From Plumapathes pennacea (lineage: Eukaryota; Cnidaria; Anthozoa; Antipatharia; Myriopathidae), in NCBI GenBank assembly GCA_964036295.1, contig OZ038464.1, positions 363,501 through 427,500 on the forward strand: 64,000 nt of DNA, read 5' to 3'. Shown one piece after another: positions 11,800-23,725 of the stretch (positions within the stretch are counted from its first letter, which is position 1; the number at the start of each line of letters is the position of its first letter). The translations under genes were made by a program, and so were the position numbers. The notes beneath the pieces were generated by a model that was not told where the DNA came from, searched no databases, and was given only the letters and a program-made list of their open reading frames with translations.

Positions 11800-14213
11800 T
11801 ATCGCTCCGCTGACTCGCTTATCCGTGGCGCGCAGTAACAACTTACAGCTACTGACTATCGACTTCAATCCAATCTTAACATCAAGAGCTATTCGACCGT
11901 TATTTTAACCGTATTTTCAGGCAGGTTTGCCCCGAAATTATGCCTGATTGATATACTTGAGTTAAGGGCACGATTGCTGTCAAATTTTGATCTGAAATAG
12001 GGTCAAAAATTGCAAATTTTGGTCTGAAATAGGGTAAGGGTTTCGTCTCGAGCGGCACACTCCCACCCAAAATTTTGAGGAGTACCCCCCCTCCAAGCTT
12101 TTCCATGCGGTGAGCGTTAGCAAAGTTCGCGCTTTCTTTATTCTTGTTACATTTATTTCAGACCCTGGAAACAACAAAAACTTGGGTATATAGAAGCCTC
12201 CGCTATTGTCTTGGCCGGCTTGACGTTACCTGTGGTTGATTATTGAGCTTCGGCGGCTTTGATGACGAACACGAGCTTTTTAAATTCATCAGCTGTTATA
12301 ACAATAGATGGACGTGTGAGATTTCCAGTTAAAAGAGCAAAAATTTCAATTACTTGGAAACTGCGGAAGCAGCCCCACCGGATGATGTCGGACGTAATTC
12401 TTTTTTGGGGGATAAAGGCGTGGATGTATACAAGTTTAATTTCGTTTGACAATTCAGGCCTTGGACGTTTTCCAGGTTTTGTGTCAAAGTCCCTTCTGGC
12501 TTTGGCTGTGGAAAGTTTAAAAACGCAACCACGCCACATGAAACCCGCTCGACAAGAGTATAAGCACAGCTAGAATGGAATATACTCATTGAGGGTTTTT
12601 ATTTGACTAATGGTTACACTTTTACCAAATTTTCTGTGACACTAGTTCAGGAGTTGGAAGTGAACGTTGCAGCTGTTATACACTGAGAGCTTACATTTGA
12701 ACTGAGTGGTCACATTTAGTGGTCTTAGATGTTATTTAGCAGCTCAGGAGTCACACCGCGCTAAGTTTAAGGGGCTGAAACTTTAATAAAATGTATATAT
12801 TGGTGCTGTGTAAATCTGTGTAAGGTGTAGATCAAAAAATTTTTCGCGTAATTCGTGACCTGTGCTACAAAATATTTTCTTCTAGAATGAAAGCGGAAAG
12901 TGCTTAAATAAACGGGCTCAAAATTAATGTTAGATTTGGCCTCTTGGTTTATTAGTTAGTGTAGCTGATGTCCCGACGGGCGCGCGACATAAAACAGTTT
13001 TTTTCGTGAACGTAAAATTAGTACATTATTTTTGCCGGGTTGATAATTTTTTATCCGTGAAGGGAAAAGCCTGAGCATTAGAGCAGCCATAATACAAGGT
13101 TTTAAATGATCGTCCCTTGATCTTGATTTTAAAATATAGACTGTTCTAATAACCAAAGTCCTTATCACTTTACCAGCTCTTGCGATTAAATTCTCCCAGT
13201 TGTCCATGATGGAGAAGTATATGAGGCACAAAGAGAATTTATAGTTTTATCATCTTATGTTCAATTCTTCGTACAATGCCACGCTTCTCTGCTAAGTGGA
13301 TTTGAGGAGACTAAAATTTTGGAAGATTACTTCGTTGTTTTGGTTGAAATTGGATTTCAAATCTGCCCCTATTTTTGTCTCAGTATCCACGACTTCTTTT
13401 GTTGAAAAGTCGCCTCGACCGTACGTGTACAAGGTTAGCATTATTCCGGTTTTTACCCCCCGGATGATAGACTAAAATCCGTAATGAAGCTTTGAACATT
13501 GTTTTCCCACGACCTCCCGGTTCAACTCAACTACTGAAAATTTTATGAAAGTTATCGTGTACGCAGTGGCAAATTAGCGCTTTTTAGCAGCTGTTCCTAG
13601 CTTTTTGAAGTTCATTCTTAAAGACCACAATTTATATCATTTCTATTGAGATGAATGCGGCACCGAGACAACAGTAATGTCCCCCCCTCTGTGACCCATT
13701 ACACTGAACTATTTACATCGCTCAGCGAGTAAATTTTTTATGAGCAATCGTGTTGGTTGCGTGAGATCTGTTATCTCTTAAGCCTGAAAATAGAAAACAA
13801 GATATATTTAATCCCTTCCTATTTTACCAAAGTCCCAGCATAGCCAATTTTCAGGGTTCTTAATTCCCAATAAACAAAGTTTGCTGAGAGGAAATTAAGC
13901 TGTCTATAAAACAAAAAAGTAATTTGATTCTTTGCCGAAAATGTTTATCCCGCATTTGTTCTTGATTGAGTTCCGCCGCTTCAACTGTTGCTTTGCTTTG
14001 ATGTCCCGTACCGTAACTAAAAATATGTCGACTTGGTGCAAAATATAGACAATTTCAACATGTATCCCGATATATGGATTGAGTGTGCAGAAGGATATGT
14101 AATTATGACCAGTTCTAACATCTTCAGTTTCAACTAATAGCTTAAATATACACATGGTTAGTTTCGAGCCTAAGAATGCAGTCCTAAATCTATACCAGAC
14201 TAACAAATGTTCA
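11800..14213. other. Region between the two convergent GPCR genes
   Basis: Holds the 3' flanks of both receptors, AT-rich sequence, and a degenerate copy of the 89-bp repeat at 12585-12765. Small open frames (12240-12573 on both strands; 13904-14227 minus) look like chance frames. Confidence 0.6.
12585..12765 (+). repeat. 89-bp minisatellite, degenerate copy 2
   Basis: About two diverged units: TTCAGGAGTTGGAAGTGAAC is conserved, and the TTGAGTGGTCACA part is shifted or interrupted. Confidence 0.7.
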
Positions 14214-15335
14214 TTATGGAGGTGCAAGAAATAATTTTTGGGAGGATTTGTCGGTCGTTTCTTGAGCGATTCTGTTTTTAGAAAAGTCAGAACAGTCCGC
14301 TATGCTGACGAGTCGGGAGCTCTGAGGCGTGCTGTTGTACACGATACGCCATTGCTGTTGTTGCATGTCCCTCTTCGAAGCGCAGCAACCGACGAGGTAT
14401 CTTCGCATTTGTTTCATCCATAACTTCAATGCTTGCCTGAAGTCTTGCTTGAAGAATGTACACAGTATGGGGTTAGCCAAAGCCGGTGTAAATCTAAGAA
14501 AGACCGTCAAATACTCGAGCCAGATTGGCAGCGCAAAAAGCGTGTCTCCCATGTGATGTTGTAAACCCAGCAAAAAATACGGCAGCCAGCATATTATGAA
14601 GATAAGAAGCATCGCAAAAAGTACGAAACTTCCGCCACAGCGAACGACGGCACGAGCAAGTCCAAGCTCTCCGCGCTGTCGTAGAATCGTGCGGTTGTGA
14701 CGCACTGAGATGACGAAGATGCGTCCGTACGCGAAGCTTCCCAGGAGAACTGGGACACAGAAAAACACGACCAAACAGCCGATGAAGTAACGTTTCTCGA
14801 TCTCGATTACTCGATCCTCCGCGTCTTCGTTGACGTCTAAGGTTTCGAAGTTCAACCACGAGAGCTGGATCAATGCGACCATCAGCGCGGTCAGGTAGGC
14901 GATGAGCAGAGAGACAGCTGCCCTGGAGAACGAGATGTATGAAGGATATTTGAGAGGGTGCACTATGAAACCGTACCGGTCAAAGGCGATCATCATCAGA
15001 TGAATAACTGTACAGACGGCGCTAAAGCGGAGGAAAACAGCCGACGGAACGCACGTTCCTTCTGAAGTCGTCGCGGAGCAGGCGATCAGAAGCGGAACGC
15101 CGAAAACGCTCGAAACGCCGTCGGAGACGGCCATGCTGACGAGGAGGACGTTGGACGGCGTGCGTAGAGATTTCTTCCAGTGAAATAATACGACGACCAG
15201 ACTGTTGGCTAAGATGATAAAGACACACAATACCAGCAAGGGAACGTCTATCGGCGCGTAAAAGCCAGGCTCTTCTTCCTCCAAACTCTCATCACCGTGT
15301 TTGGATGCGTTCGGGAAAATGGAAATATTGGGCAT
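14214..15335 (-). CDS. Intronless class A orphan GPCR, paralogue of the gene at 10774
   Basis: Single exon of 373 residues on the minus strand. The ATG at 15335 is preferred over an upstream in-frame TTG; the resulting N-terminus has NIS and NAS glycosylation sites. Helix signatures: TM1 LANSLVVV, TM2 MAVSD, TM3 ending FDRYGFIVHPLKY, TM6 CWLPYF, TM7 NPILCTF. As in its paralogue, the NPxxY tyrosine is missing, loop 2 is acidic and lacks cysteine (DVNEDAEDRV), and CSATTSEGTC gives the same C-x8-C spacing before TM3. The C-terminal tail is longer and contains a cysteine pair (VGCCAS) suited to palmitoylation. The pair probably arose by inverted duplication. Ligand unknown. Confidence 0.88.
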   Translation of the reverse strand: MPNISIFPNASKHGDESLEEEEPGFYAPIDVPLLVLCVFIILANSLVVVLFHWKKSLRTPSNVLLVSMAVSDGVSSVFGVPLLIACSATTSEGTCVPSAVFLRFSAVCTVIHLMMIAFDRYGFIVHPLKYPSYISFSRAAVSLLIAYLTALMVALIQLSWLNFETLDVNEDAEDRVIEIEKRYFIGCLVVFFCVPVLLGSFAYGRIFVISVRHNRTILRQRGELGLARAVVRCGGSFVLFAMLLIFIICWLPYFLLGLQHHMGDTLFALPIWLEYLTVFLRFTPALANPILCTFFKQDFRQALKLWMKQMRRYLVGCCASKRDMQQQQWRIVYNSTPQSSRLVSIADCSDFSKNRIAQETTDKSSQKLFLAPP

Positions 15336-17018
15336 GGCCGGAGGTTGAAAATGCCACAACGCAGTAATCAGTGTAACTGATAGCAATGTTTACTGCCCGC
15401 ACAATTTACCCTTTTACACTCGACTTGTGTCACAGGTGCAAAAGTAATCCTGAAAGGAATGCGCATGCGCCGGTGATTTGTCTCAAGTCCCGGATGTTCA
15501 ATTGGATGAAAAGCTTGTGTGTGAGGTTACTAAGCTCTACTTTGTATCTTTCTTATTATGCCAAAAGGACTTTTATTTTCTTGTATATTTGTATTAGCAC
15601 GGTGCCAAACGCGCTGTAAAAAAGAAATAATAAATTCCACCGCCCGCGCGGGTTTTTCGACCCTAAACACATGTAAAGCGATTGTCAGGGGGGTTTCGTG
15701 GGCTTTTTGACAATTTCAGGCATATTTTGTCGAGTGTATCTGTGTGAAATGTTTTACACAAAAACACTCCCACGCTACGCGTTTAAATGAACTTCAACTC
15801 GTGTTTTCGCTTTGTCTGTGAAAAAGCACAGGTAATCTGCATACACAGCTTTCCCCATGGAACGAGTGTTTGGTGCAATGGAAGATAGCAATTAAAGTGG
15901 TTTAAAGGGATCATTACTAGACCTTAAGTTCCATTAACCACAGCGATGTAGTTTGTTGATGTCAAGTTTGGAAGTCTCTTGCTGTGCTTGATCCAGCAGG
16001 TGCATTTTTCTTGATTCTATCTCAATTTTTGTTTTCACAACTCGATCGCGTTTTATATATCCAGATTGCTCACGGAGATTAAGCGGAGAAATTGACACAT
16101 TTTTAAGCGTATTTACTAAAGAAAGCGTTTAAAGGCTCGGCAGAATAGAAAACCAGCCTAAAAAACACGTTTAAATGTTTTAACATTAGTATTTAAAAAA
16201 ATACTAGAATGGCCAACTTTCTTAATGCGTCCAAGGTTATTTACTCTGGTGGGCGATATTTTAGTCAAAATATTTTCAGCTCGGCAAAGTCATGAAACGT
16301 CCATTATGGCAGAATTATTCATGATGGACACTAGGAAAACACCAATCTGAACAATAACAAGGTTTAAAATGTCAGTGCTGGCTCCAATTTGCTTTTTGCA
16401 AGCAAATTGTGCTACTTCGCTAATCGTTTAAATTGATTTTTATGCCTTTTGAATGGAGTTCTGAAGTAGAACCAGATTTCTCTTTTCTAGTCTTAGTCGA
16501 TTTGTTTTCGTTCTGTAAGAGCATTTTGAACAATAAGGTGGAGAAATCAAAGCACAAGAATCGTAAGAAGACAAGCAGTAGTTACGTTGATGCACAAAGC
16601 AACAGCTATACAGCGGAAATCATTAATCTCAAAGGGAACGCCAGGTGTCTGAATATGGGGGAGGGAAAATCGAAAACAAATCCCCTGCTATCATCAACAG
16701 CGGGAAAGTGGCACAAGAAAAAACAGCAGACTATTGCTTTTCTATTTCTGCTCCTTAGAAAGGCGCGAATTAATTTTTTGTTGATAAACACGCGAAATGA
16801 TTTTTCTTAAAAACGCGCGCGAAACAATTTTTCGTATGAGAAACGAGCGGAATTTGTTTCTCCTTTCCTTTAGCATCTCATACAGCTATAAATTATTTTC
16901 TTAAAGTTTCTTGCAAAGGTACGGGCGCTGAACTAACACGCTCAAATTCTCCTTACAATGCACGAGAAGACATTGTAGGTTACATAAAGAGAATGTGTAG
17001 TTTGATCAGTTGCCCACT
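15336..17018. other. AT-rich intergenic sequence
   Basis: Upstream side of the minus-strand GPCR. No convincing gene or repeat was recognised; the 125-codon frame at 16433-16810 is low-complexity and lysine-rich, without a domain. Confidence 0.5.
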
Positions 17019-18188
17019 CAACTCGTTCCCAGGCTCTTTCATCTCCCGGCCTCCGCCCCCGAAGAAAGACCCTGGTTCAGGCTAGTCACGTGCCTTACTC
17101 ACAAAGATAATCCGTTGGGAGGGGTCCCCCTGTCAAAGAAATTTGTCGTGCTGTGCGTTTGTCAAATCAAAACGAGGCTGGTACAAACGACACAAATCAG
17201 CCACGCTTTTTGGCAAGCTTCCTATAAAAGGGCGCTTCCCTGGGAAGCGCAGAGCCACTTGTCAATCAACAGCGACCGAGACAACAGCTCCTAATTAGTA
17301 AAAAGCCAAAAATGTTCAAATTTTGTTTTCCTTGTACTTGAATACCACGCAAAACAAGATAATGTTGCCTCACCAATTTTCCATCACATAAACATTCATT
17401 TTGAGTGCAATTTGAGTAAAATCCAAGAATAATCGTCAAAGTAAAAAATTAATATGCTTGGTGGTCGTATTGCACCGCGAAATTCAAAATGTATTTTGGC
17501 AGCCAAGAGAAAAATTTCGTTTCAAACCCTTCCGTCCAGGACTCCACATTAAAGTTGCGCGTATGTGTTTAATTTTAGGTATACTTTTAGTTGTTGCAGA
17601 GAAATTTCATGGACAGAGCGACTTCTGAACGCTGTGGACGCACGTGCGATTCAACAAACATTATGCAAATTTGATGTCGAAAGAGGCGGCCAACGGCCTT
17701 TTATAGCGCGCCTTCGTGTTCAAATGCATCTTTTCACCCTTGCGAAGGAGCCTTGACTCTTGAAATTATCTTTTTGAAAGCTCTGAAGTTGTCGAGGCGT
17801 CTTTCACATGGTCTGCAGATTAAATGCGGCAAACCTTCGCTCTGTGGCAACGAGCTGCTGTAAAACTCTTTCGCTGTTTCGAGAAGTGCCTTATTAGCTC
17901 AGTTTTCCGCATGCGTTTTTGCAGTGGTCTCCCACAGAACTACAAGGCCTGCAACAACTTGACTTGTTGTTCAGACGCAGCGTAAACTACATGGGAGGTG
18001 TTAAATTTTTATATCCAAATTTTTCTTTCCCCAGTAGACAAAGTAAAGTAAATTTCCGACTTAACGGCCCCTCCCTTGGTTTCTTTTTTTGCAACCGTCC
18101 AGATTCTGGCCGACACGTGACCAGCCTGAACCAGGGTCTTTCTTCGGGGGCGGGGCCCGGGAGATGAAAGAGCCTGGGAACGAGGTTG
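17019..18188. mobile_element. 1,170-bp non-autonomous DNA transposon with long TIRs
   Basis: Starts CAACTCGTTCCCAGGCTC and ends with the inverse, GAGCCTGGGAACGAGGTTG. The inverted repeats extend for about 85 bases (17019-17100 against 18108-18188). The element is flanked by a perfect 9-bp direct repeat TTGCCCACT (17010-17018 and 18189-18197). Long TIRs and a 9-bp duplication fit a Mutator-like (MULE) derivative; hAT or Merlin with 8-9 bp is the alternative. No transposase frame is visible inside. Confidence 0.85.
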
Positions 18189-19603
18189 TTGCCCACTGCG
18201 CAAGTGATTAAATTAATGCTATAAGATCCCTCTATTATTCATTAAGAGAGTATGATTTGCGTAAATAGAATGTATGGTTAGATCAGCTATGTAACGTGCG
18301 ACATCTGCGGAAGAATATTTTTTGAGAACTTTGTTTTTGCGTATTGCGCTTACCTGATGAGTCCCTTACGGACCTCCTTTGGCAGGCAATTATTATCAAG
18401 CAATGTTTTCTAAAGCTTCTCAATCAGCTCATTCTCAGTGCAATGTGATTTTGTACTTTTATTCGCAGAGCTGTACCATTCTGTTAGACCGCTTTATTCA
18501 AAGTGTTATTTAGTGTCCTATTGTACAAGCTTTCAAGTTGTCGTTGCCAAAGACTTGAAGCTGACAAATGTTGGACTGAGTAAAAATCTATTACAAAAAC
18601 GTTTTACAAATGTTCTTTCAAGTTGGAATGTTGTCTTAAACCTATACATGTATATCAATACCCTTAACTAAGACTCTAAACTTACTCCCTTCGACATACA
18701 TCAAAGCTGAAAAAATGTCTGAAGCTGACAACTATCAGACTGATGAGAGCGACAGATCTTAAATCTGGTTCTAATACTGAATTAAAAGCGTACAAACTGC
18801 AGCTAAAAGAAGAAACTAAAAGCTGCGTTACGAAAACGTTTTACAAATCAAGGCCCTTAACTGCTGAGACTCCAATCTAAAATCCCCGCCGACTTTTGAA
18901 GTCAGTTCTACTTTAAACGACAAGAAACTACTCAGAACGACCTGTGTGTGCCTTTAAGACTGTTTCTAGTTATTCGTTATCTGCTGGTACTAAACTGAAT
19001 AACCTTATTGCTGCAGCTGTACTTTGTTCTGTTGTGTGTAAAATACTGATATGTAAAGGAGAAACGCAAGCGTAAGCACAAGAGCAATTTCACAGAGTCA
19101 AGCGTAAGCACAAGAATCATTTTATTTTTGTTTTGTCCTTGCGCTTATGCTTGCGGTTTCACTGTGACTTATCACAGTTAATGTGTTTGGCCAATCAAAA
19201 CACTCTTTCTGGGTCCCTCGCGCGCTTTTGGGCGACAACAAGATGGCGGAAACTGCAATGTTGTCCGTTTCACAACAAGAGACTAGTGTATCTTTCGCTT
19301 TTTTCACTGTCGATATTTCTTGTGCTTTAATTGCATCGCTTGTGAGAATTGATTAACCGCTAGACATATGCTAACCATTAGCACGCACAGAATTTGTTTG
19401 TAAAACCAATCGAAATAATATTTATGATGGGCTGTGGTTTGTGAGCCTGCCTTCGCATGCGCGAATTTAGAATTACTAGTTTTAAAGACACACAAAATCT
19501 ATCCTCTCTCTCTGTCTTTGACCTCTGGTTTTCCTTGCCGTTTTGGCAGCGCTTAGTTAACTAAATGTAAACAGCGAATCGATTGGAATGAGTCAGGGTA
19601 TCG
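18189..19603. other. Downstream flank of TGF-beta ligand A
   Basis: AT-rich; includes a hairpin-type repeat at 19055-19165 and a CAAGATGGCGG word at 19239-19249. No gene recognised. Confidence 0.5.
19055..19165. repeat. CAAGCGCAAGC-type hairpin repeat, copy 2
   Basis: GAAACGCAAGCGTAAGCACAAG on the left is answered by CCTTGCGCTTATGCTTGCGG on the right, giving a stem-loop of about 110 bases. Confidence 0.7.
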
Positions 19604-20884
19604 CTACTTACAGCCGCATTCTTTTACCACTAAGTCGTTGATCCTTTTACTCACAAATTGCGGCTTCTGATGCAGATCGGAGTGTTGGGATAACACAATT
19701 TTGGCTGGTGAAAAACGCACAGCGACGCAGCATATCCGCTTGTGGCCAAACGTTGCTACGACGCGGCCGTGCCTGGTGGTCGAAGTGCTACAGGATCCAG
19801 TGCATCTGTAGATGTTAAGTGTATCGGGGAGTACAATCCCCGGTATTTGTAGGTCTGTTGCATTCACTATCATGTCGACCCGCTGACAGGGTTGAATTTG
19901 CTTCTGCTGCTGTTGACGAGTCGTATTTGCTTTACCAATTGTTCTTGGAAGCCGTCTGTGTAAGAACCTTGAGACAGACTTCTGAGATGCCTTTTCTGCC
20001 ATATCATAGGTGAAGAGAAAGCGGTCGTTAATTGAGCTTGATTAAACAGAGCAAGCACTTAAGTCACCGTGACTATAAGGGTTGGGTGAACCATAGAAAT
20101 CATTTGTAAAAGGAACGAAAAAGAAAATTTTGTAATCTAATTTACGACTTGCTTGTTTATGTGTGTCTGCATGTCTAGGAAATCCGTAATCTATAGTTCG
20201 TGACGTTCTATTGCTTTTTTGCAGCAACATAAACCAATTAAACTTGCCTCTTTACTTCACTTTCATAAGCTGGATGGAAATTAAGCCCAGAGAACCTCCA
20301 GCCCGCTTTGAGATGTAAATTTTGAACATTCGGTGTGACCACTCGAATAAAAGCTCTCGATGAGTACATCCTAATAACAGTGTTCACTTCCAACTCCTGA
20401 ACTGTCAAATGAAACCTAAAGATCTGACTACTCTGAAAATGAAAATTCTCATCGTAGTGTTCACTTTGTTGTTAAGCGGACGTCGCGTGTTTCATTTAAT
20501 TTTGGCAAAAAACAAGGCGGTGAAACGGTTAGGGAGTTAGGAAAACGGCGCTGAATAGAATCCTACACATATGACATCCTCCACGGCAAAGTTGTGATGA
20601 AAAATAAGTATGCTGGGACGAAAGAGCGAGAACTTACTTTTTTCGTGATGTATGCCATTTTGAAGCTTGACGTCTGTCGGCATGGACTGTACACCAATCT
20701 TTTCCTTGATTGATCTCCTAGATTGATGCGAAATTGCCTCCGATGAATCTTCATTACTTGGGAAGATCATTTTGAAGTTTTTCGCGTCACTTACGCGAGT
20801 GTTTCCTTCGTTAGGGCTGGGCTTAGCTGCTGCGAAGACCAACACCCCTAGAAATACCATGCCAACCGGATTGAGGATTGCCAT
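19604..20884 (-). CDS. TGF-beta superfamily ligand A, divergent, mini-prodomain
   Basis: Two exons, 20884-20638 and 19995-19604, joined at a phase-1 GT-AG intron; 212 residues. Exon 1 encodes a signal peptide (MAILNPVGMVFLGVLVFAAA) and a leader of about 60 residues. Exon 2 adds a basic stretch with an RLPR furin-like site, then a cystine knot. All seven superfamily cysteines are in order: CQR, CTGSC, CC and the final CGCK. The body is unusual: the Trp-rich finger 1 and the NHA helix word of BMP/Nodal proteins are missing, so this is the most diverged of the four ligands here. A normal precursor would have 250 or more prodomain residues; only about 100 are present and the 640-bp intron shows no further exon. 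Secreted signalling role is inferred from the fold. Confidence 0.78.
20325..20478 (-). repeat. 89-bp minisatellite, copy 3 (intron of ligand A)
   Basis: Inverse-oriented unit and a half: GTGTGACCACTCGAATAAAA, then CACTTCCAACTCCTGAACTG and TCAAATGAAACCTAAAG. Confidence 0.8.
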
Positions 20885-20950
20885 TGTAGTTCGTCTCAGA
20901 GCTCCTGCCGACGTGTTTGTCAATGTGGGTAAGTGTTTGAGTTCAATTAT

Positions 20951-20964
20951 CTTATATATATATA
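20951..20964 (-). promoter_or_regulatory. TATA-like box of ligand A
   Basis: TATATATATATA-type sequence about 70-80 bases upstream of the ligand A start codon. Confidence 0.4.
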
Positions 20965-23629
20965 CAACTCGAGCAGCCCATAATCAGAAAAATCAACTGA
21001 GTTAAGAATGGCTTTAATCATAAGAACATTTATCTTGGCAAATCAGGCTGTGTGAGAATAGAAGGTTTGGTCCATCAAAGGATTGAATAACATTTTAGAA
21101 GCATAGACCTTTCTCGTGTGAAAAAATAACAGGATTTAGTATGAAACTTTTTTAATCTACAATTTCGTGGTGATTTAATCTAAGCCGGCTCGGTGTGTTT
21201 CCAGCGGTTTCAGCAGAACAAACGGTCATAGTGGGTATTGACGTGAACAATCAACTAATCCTTAAAGATCTGCGTGAAAAATGTTATCAGCACGAAAGAT
21301 TGCAAACCGAGACTTAGAGATATCTTGACATTTTGACCAACTGCACAAGGTTAGCGACTTTCGCAAAGTTCATTTGGGGCGGAAACTGAAAAAGCGGCCT
21401 TAGCATCATCACGCGATCGACTTGCCTCTTCCATTGGCACTAGAAAATAATCGTAAATTTTGGGAGCTCTAGCAAGCAACGCCGGGCCTCGGAGTTTGCA
21501 CTTCAAAAGTTGTAAATGTCATTACGTTCGCTAAATGTCCCAAAAGTCAATGTGGCCTTCCACTGCCATCAGCGATGCAAGTGAAATTGTTGTTGTCGAC
21601 TCGAGGTCTCGTTGCATTCCTTTTCTTAAATTTGACACAAAATCACAAAGACATTAGTAAAACCGGCGGTATGGAAAATCTCCTTAAGTTTCTGCTCAAT
21701 GTTAAGCTTCTCATATTTTATAAAAGGTCTTAGTTGAATGAATAAGCCGATAATCTATCGGACAAAGGCCAAGTATTAGTTTTTCTATCAGTGGCTTGTT
21801 ATTCTACAGAGAACTCATGCAAGCTGGCAAAGACAAAAGAAATACTACGGAATTAAAAGACCTGCACGCCATGCAAAGAAAAATAAAAATGTAGACAGTT
21901 TTCAGTCGAATTTTTTTTCTTTGGTTGTTGTTCTTGTTTCACGGCTTAGTAGATCCGGTATCTCCTCTCCAGAGTACTCGAATGTAACAGCAACGTTTAA
22001 ATTGTTCGCACCCGTTACTGGACTCTTCCCTTCTCGCAAGGGGAACATCTGACTTGCTACGCATAGTGTCTGGTTTGTTCTACTTGTAAACGCACAACAC
22101 ACGCAACACAGCAATGAAGAAACGAAAAATAAACAACACCCGTCACGTCCTTAAGGGACCACACAAGTTTCATCCCCATTACATTGAACTCGACAACACT
22201 CGACTTGGTCGTGAAATAATAACCCGAGTCACCAAACGAGGAGGGTTTTTTAGAGCATTGCGGATCATTGTTTCTGGTTGCTGTTTTACTCGTAGGGCGC
22301 GAGTGGATATTTTGGCGGTCCTGTTTATGCACGCTTCTGTGCCAGTAAAATAACAAATCCAAAATCATTTACTGTTAATGTTACTGTCCATTTTCTTTGT
22401 TCTGTTCCTAAGATTGAGTTAATCTGTACGGTAAACGTTGATTGATCACATTAACACTGTCTCGGATTGGCGTGCAAAAGCTTGAAGGGTCACACTATAT
22501 CTGTGTCGGTAGTTTTTTTCCAAGACCTTAGTTTTTAAGGTTTTGGAATGCAATCCCACGATTCAAAAGGTTAAATAAGCATAATATCTAAACTTTTCTA
22601 CACGAAATCGTTACATGTGCAAGCGTTTATCTATACATGTTTGACCTTTGGTCTTTAAATTACCTTTAATCTTAATGGTATGTTTATTGCAATTGTTACC
22701 TTGACATTCGTGACTGCATTTTACAGCTTTTTTGGTGCACTCGTTGGAACTGAAATTTTACAACTTTTTGGGTGCACTCGTTGGAAATTAGTTCGGTTAC
22801 CTTCCTTGATATTTTTGGCTATAAATCTCTACTTGAGAGATCTGCATTTTGTTAAAAAAAAAAAAAAAAGAAACAAATTTAGCAAGCAATTTTTTTCGGT
22901 ATTTAGGTTAAAGCTGGTAGGAGGTTAAGTTATGGAAACTGTTCTAATTCGGGCAGAAAGCGCGTGATATTCCGATCACGTAGCAGCTAAATGGAGTCGG
23001 TGGCCCCCGTTGTGTTTATATAAAATCGAATCTGGTACACAAAAGGAATCTTTGTAGTGAATTTTACAAACATTTTTAGACTGGAAATCGCGCGATCGCA
23101 TTACCTTAAGCTGACTATTCGAGCCCTTTGTCGCAGCAAGTGACCGCTCACAACGTTACATGTAAGAATACGCAGTTTAAAACTAGTTCTAAATGCTAAC
23201 ATTCACTTGTGTTCTTACGTATGCCAAGTTCGGTTAAAATCAATAAATAGAGATGTGGACTTTTTGGCGTTGGTCTTGCTGGACCACCCGTGCGGAGACA
23301 CGAATCGAAAAGTTGCCGAGATTTTATTTAAACCATCTGTGGTGGTCCAGACGTGGTCCAGACTATGTGGTTATTAAATTGGGCATCCGGTGATTTGGTG
23401 GTATTACTGTAAAATGTGGTATGAAAGTTGGATCACAGACCACAAAACTTTAGGTACTTGTTACCCGCCGTGAGACTCAAGCCAGGTTTAGTATTTTTGC
23501 TGTCAGCACTTCCAGTTTTATGAGTGCTTTTAACAGTTTAGCGTAAAGCGATACACGTCAAATGATTTCTCAACACTTAGACACTGAAAGATAAGGCTGA
23601 TTGAAACGAGTAAATTAAGCTCAAGCGAC

Positions 23630-23725
23630 CGGTGCACACGGTTAAATTTGAGAAGCAAGGGCAAACGCAAGGCAAGAGAATAGAAACTTTTCCATTCTCT
23701 TGCGCTTGCTTTACCATGTAAACCA
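23630..23725. repeat. CAAGCGCAAGC-type hairpin repeat, copy 3
   Basis: AAGCAAGGGCAAACGCAAGG ... GAATAG pairs with TTCTCTTGCGCTTGCTT, ending GTAAACCAGCC, the same terminus as the copy at 9487. Confidence 0.65.

Noticed and set aside
16433..16810. 125-codon open frame
   Set aside because: AT-rich, low-complexity, no domain; consistent with a random frame.
22057..22368. Overlapping frames of 79 and 103 codons on opposite strands
   Set aside because: No recognisable motif on either strand; symmetrical openness suggests composition rather than coding.
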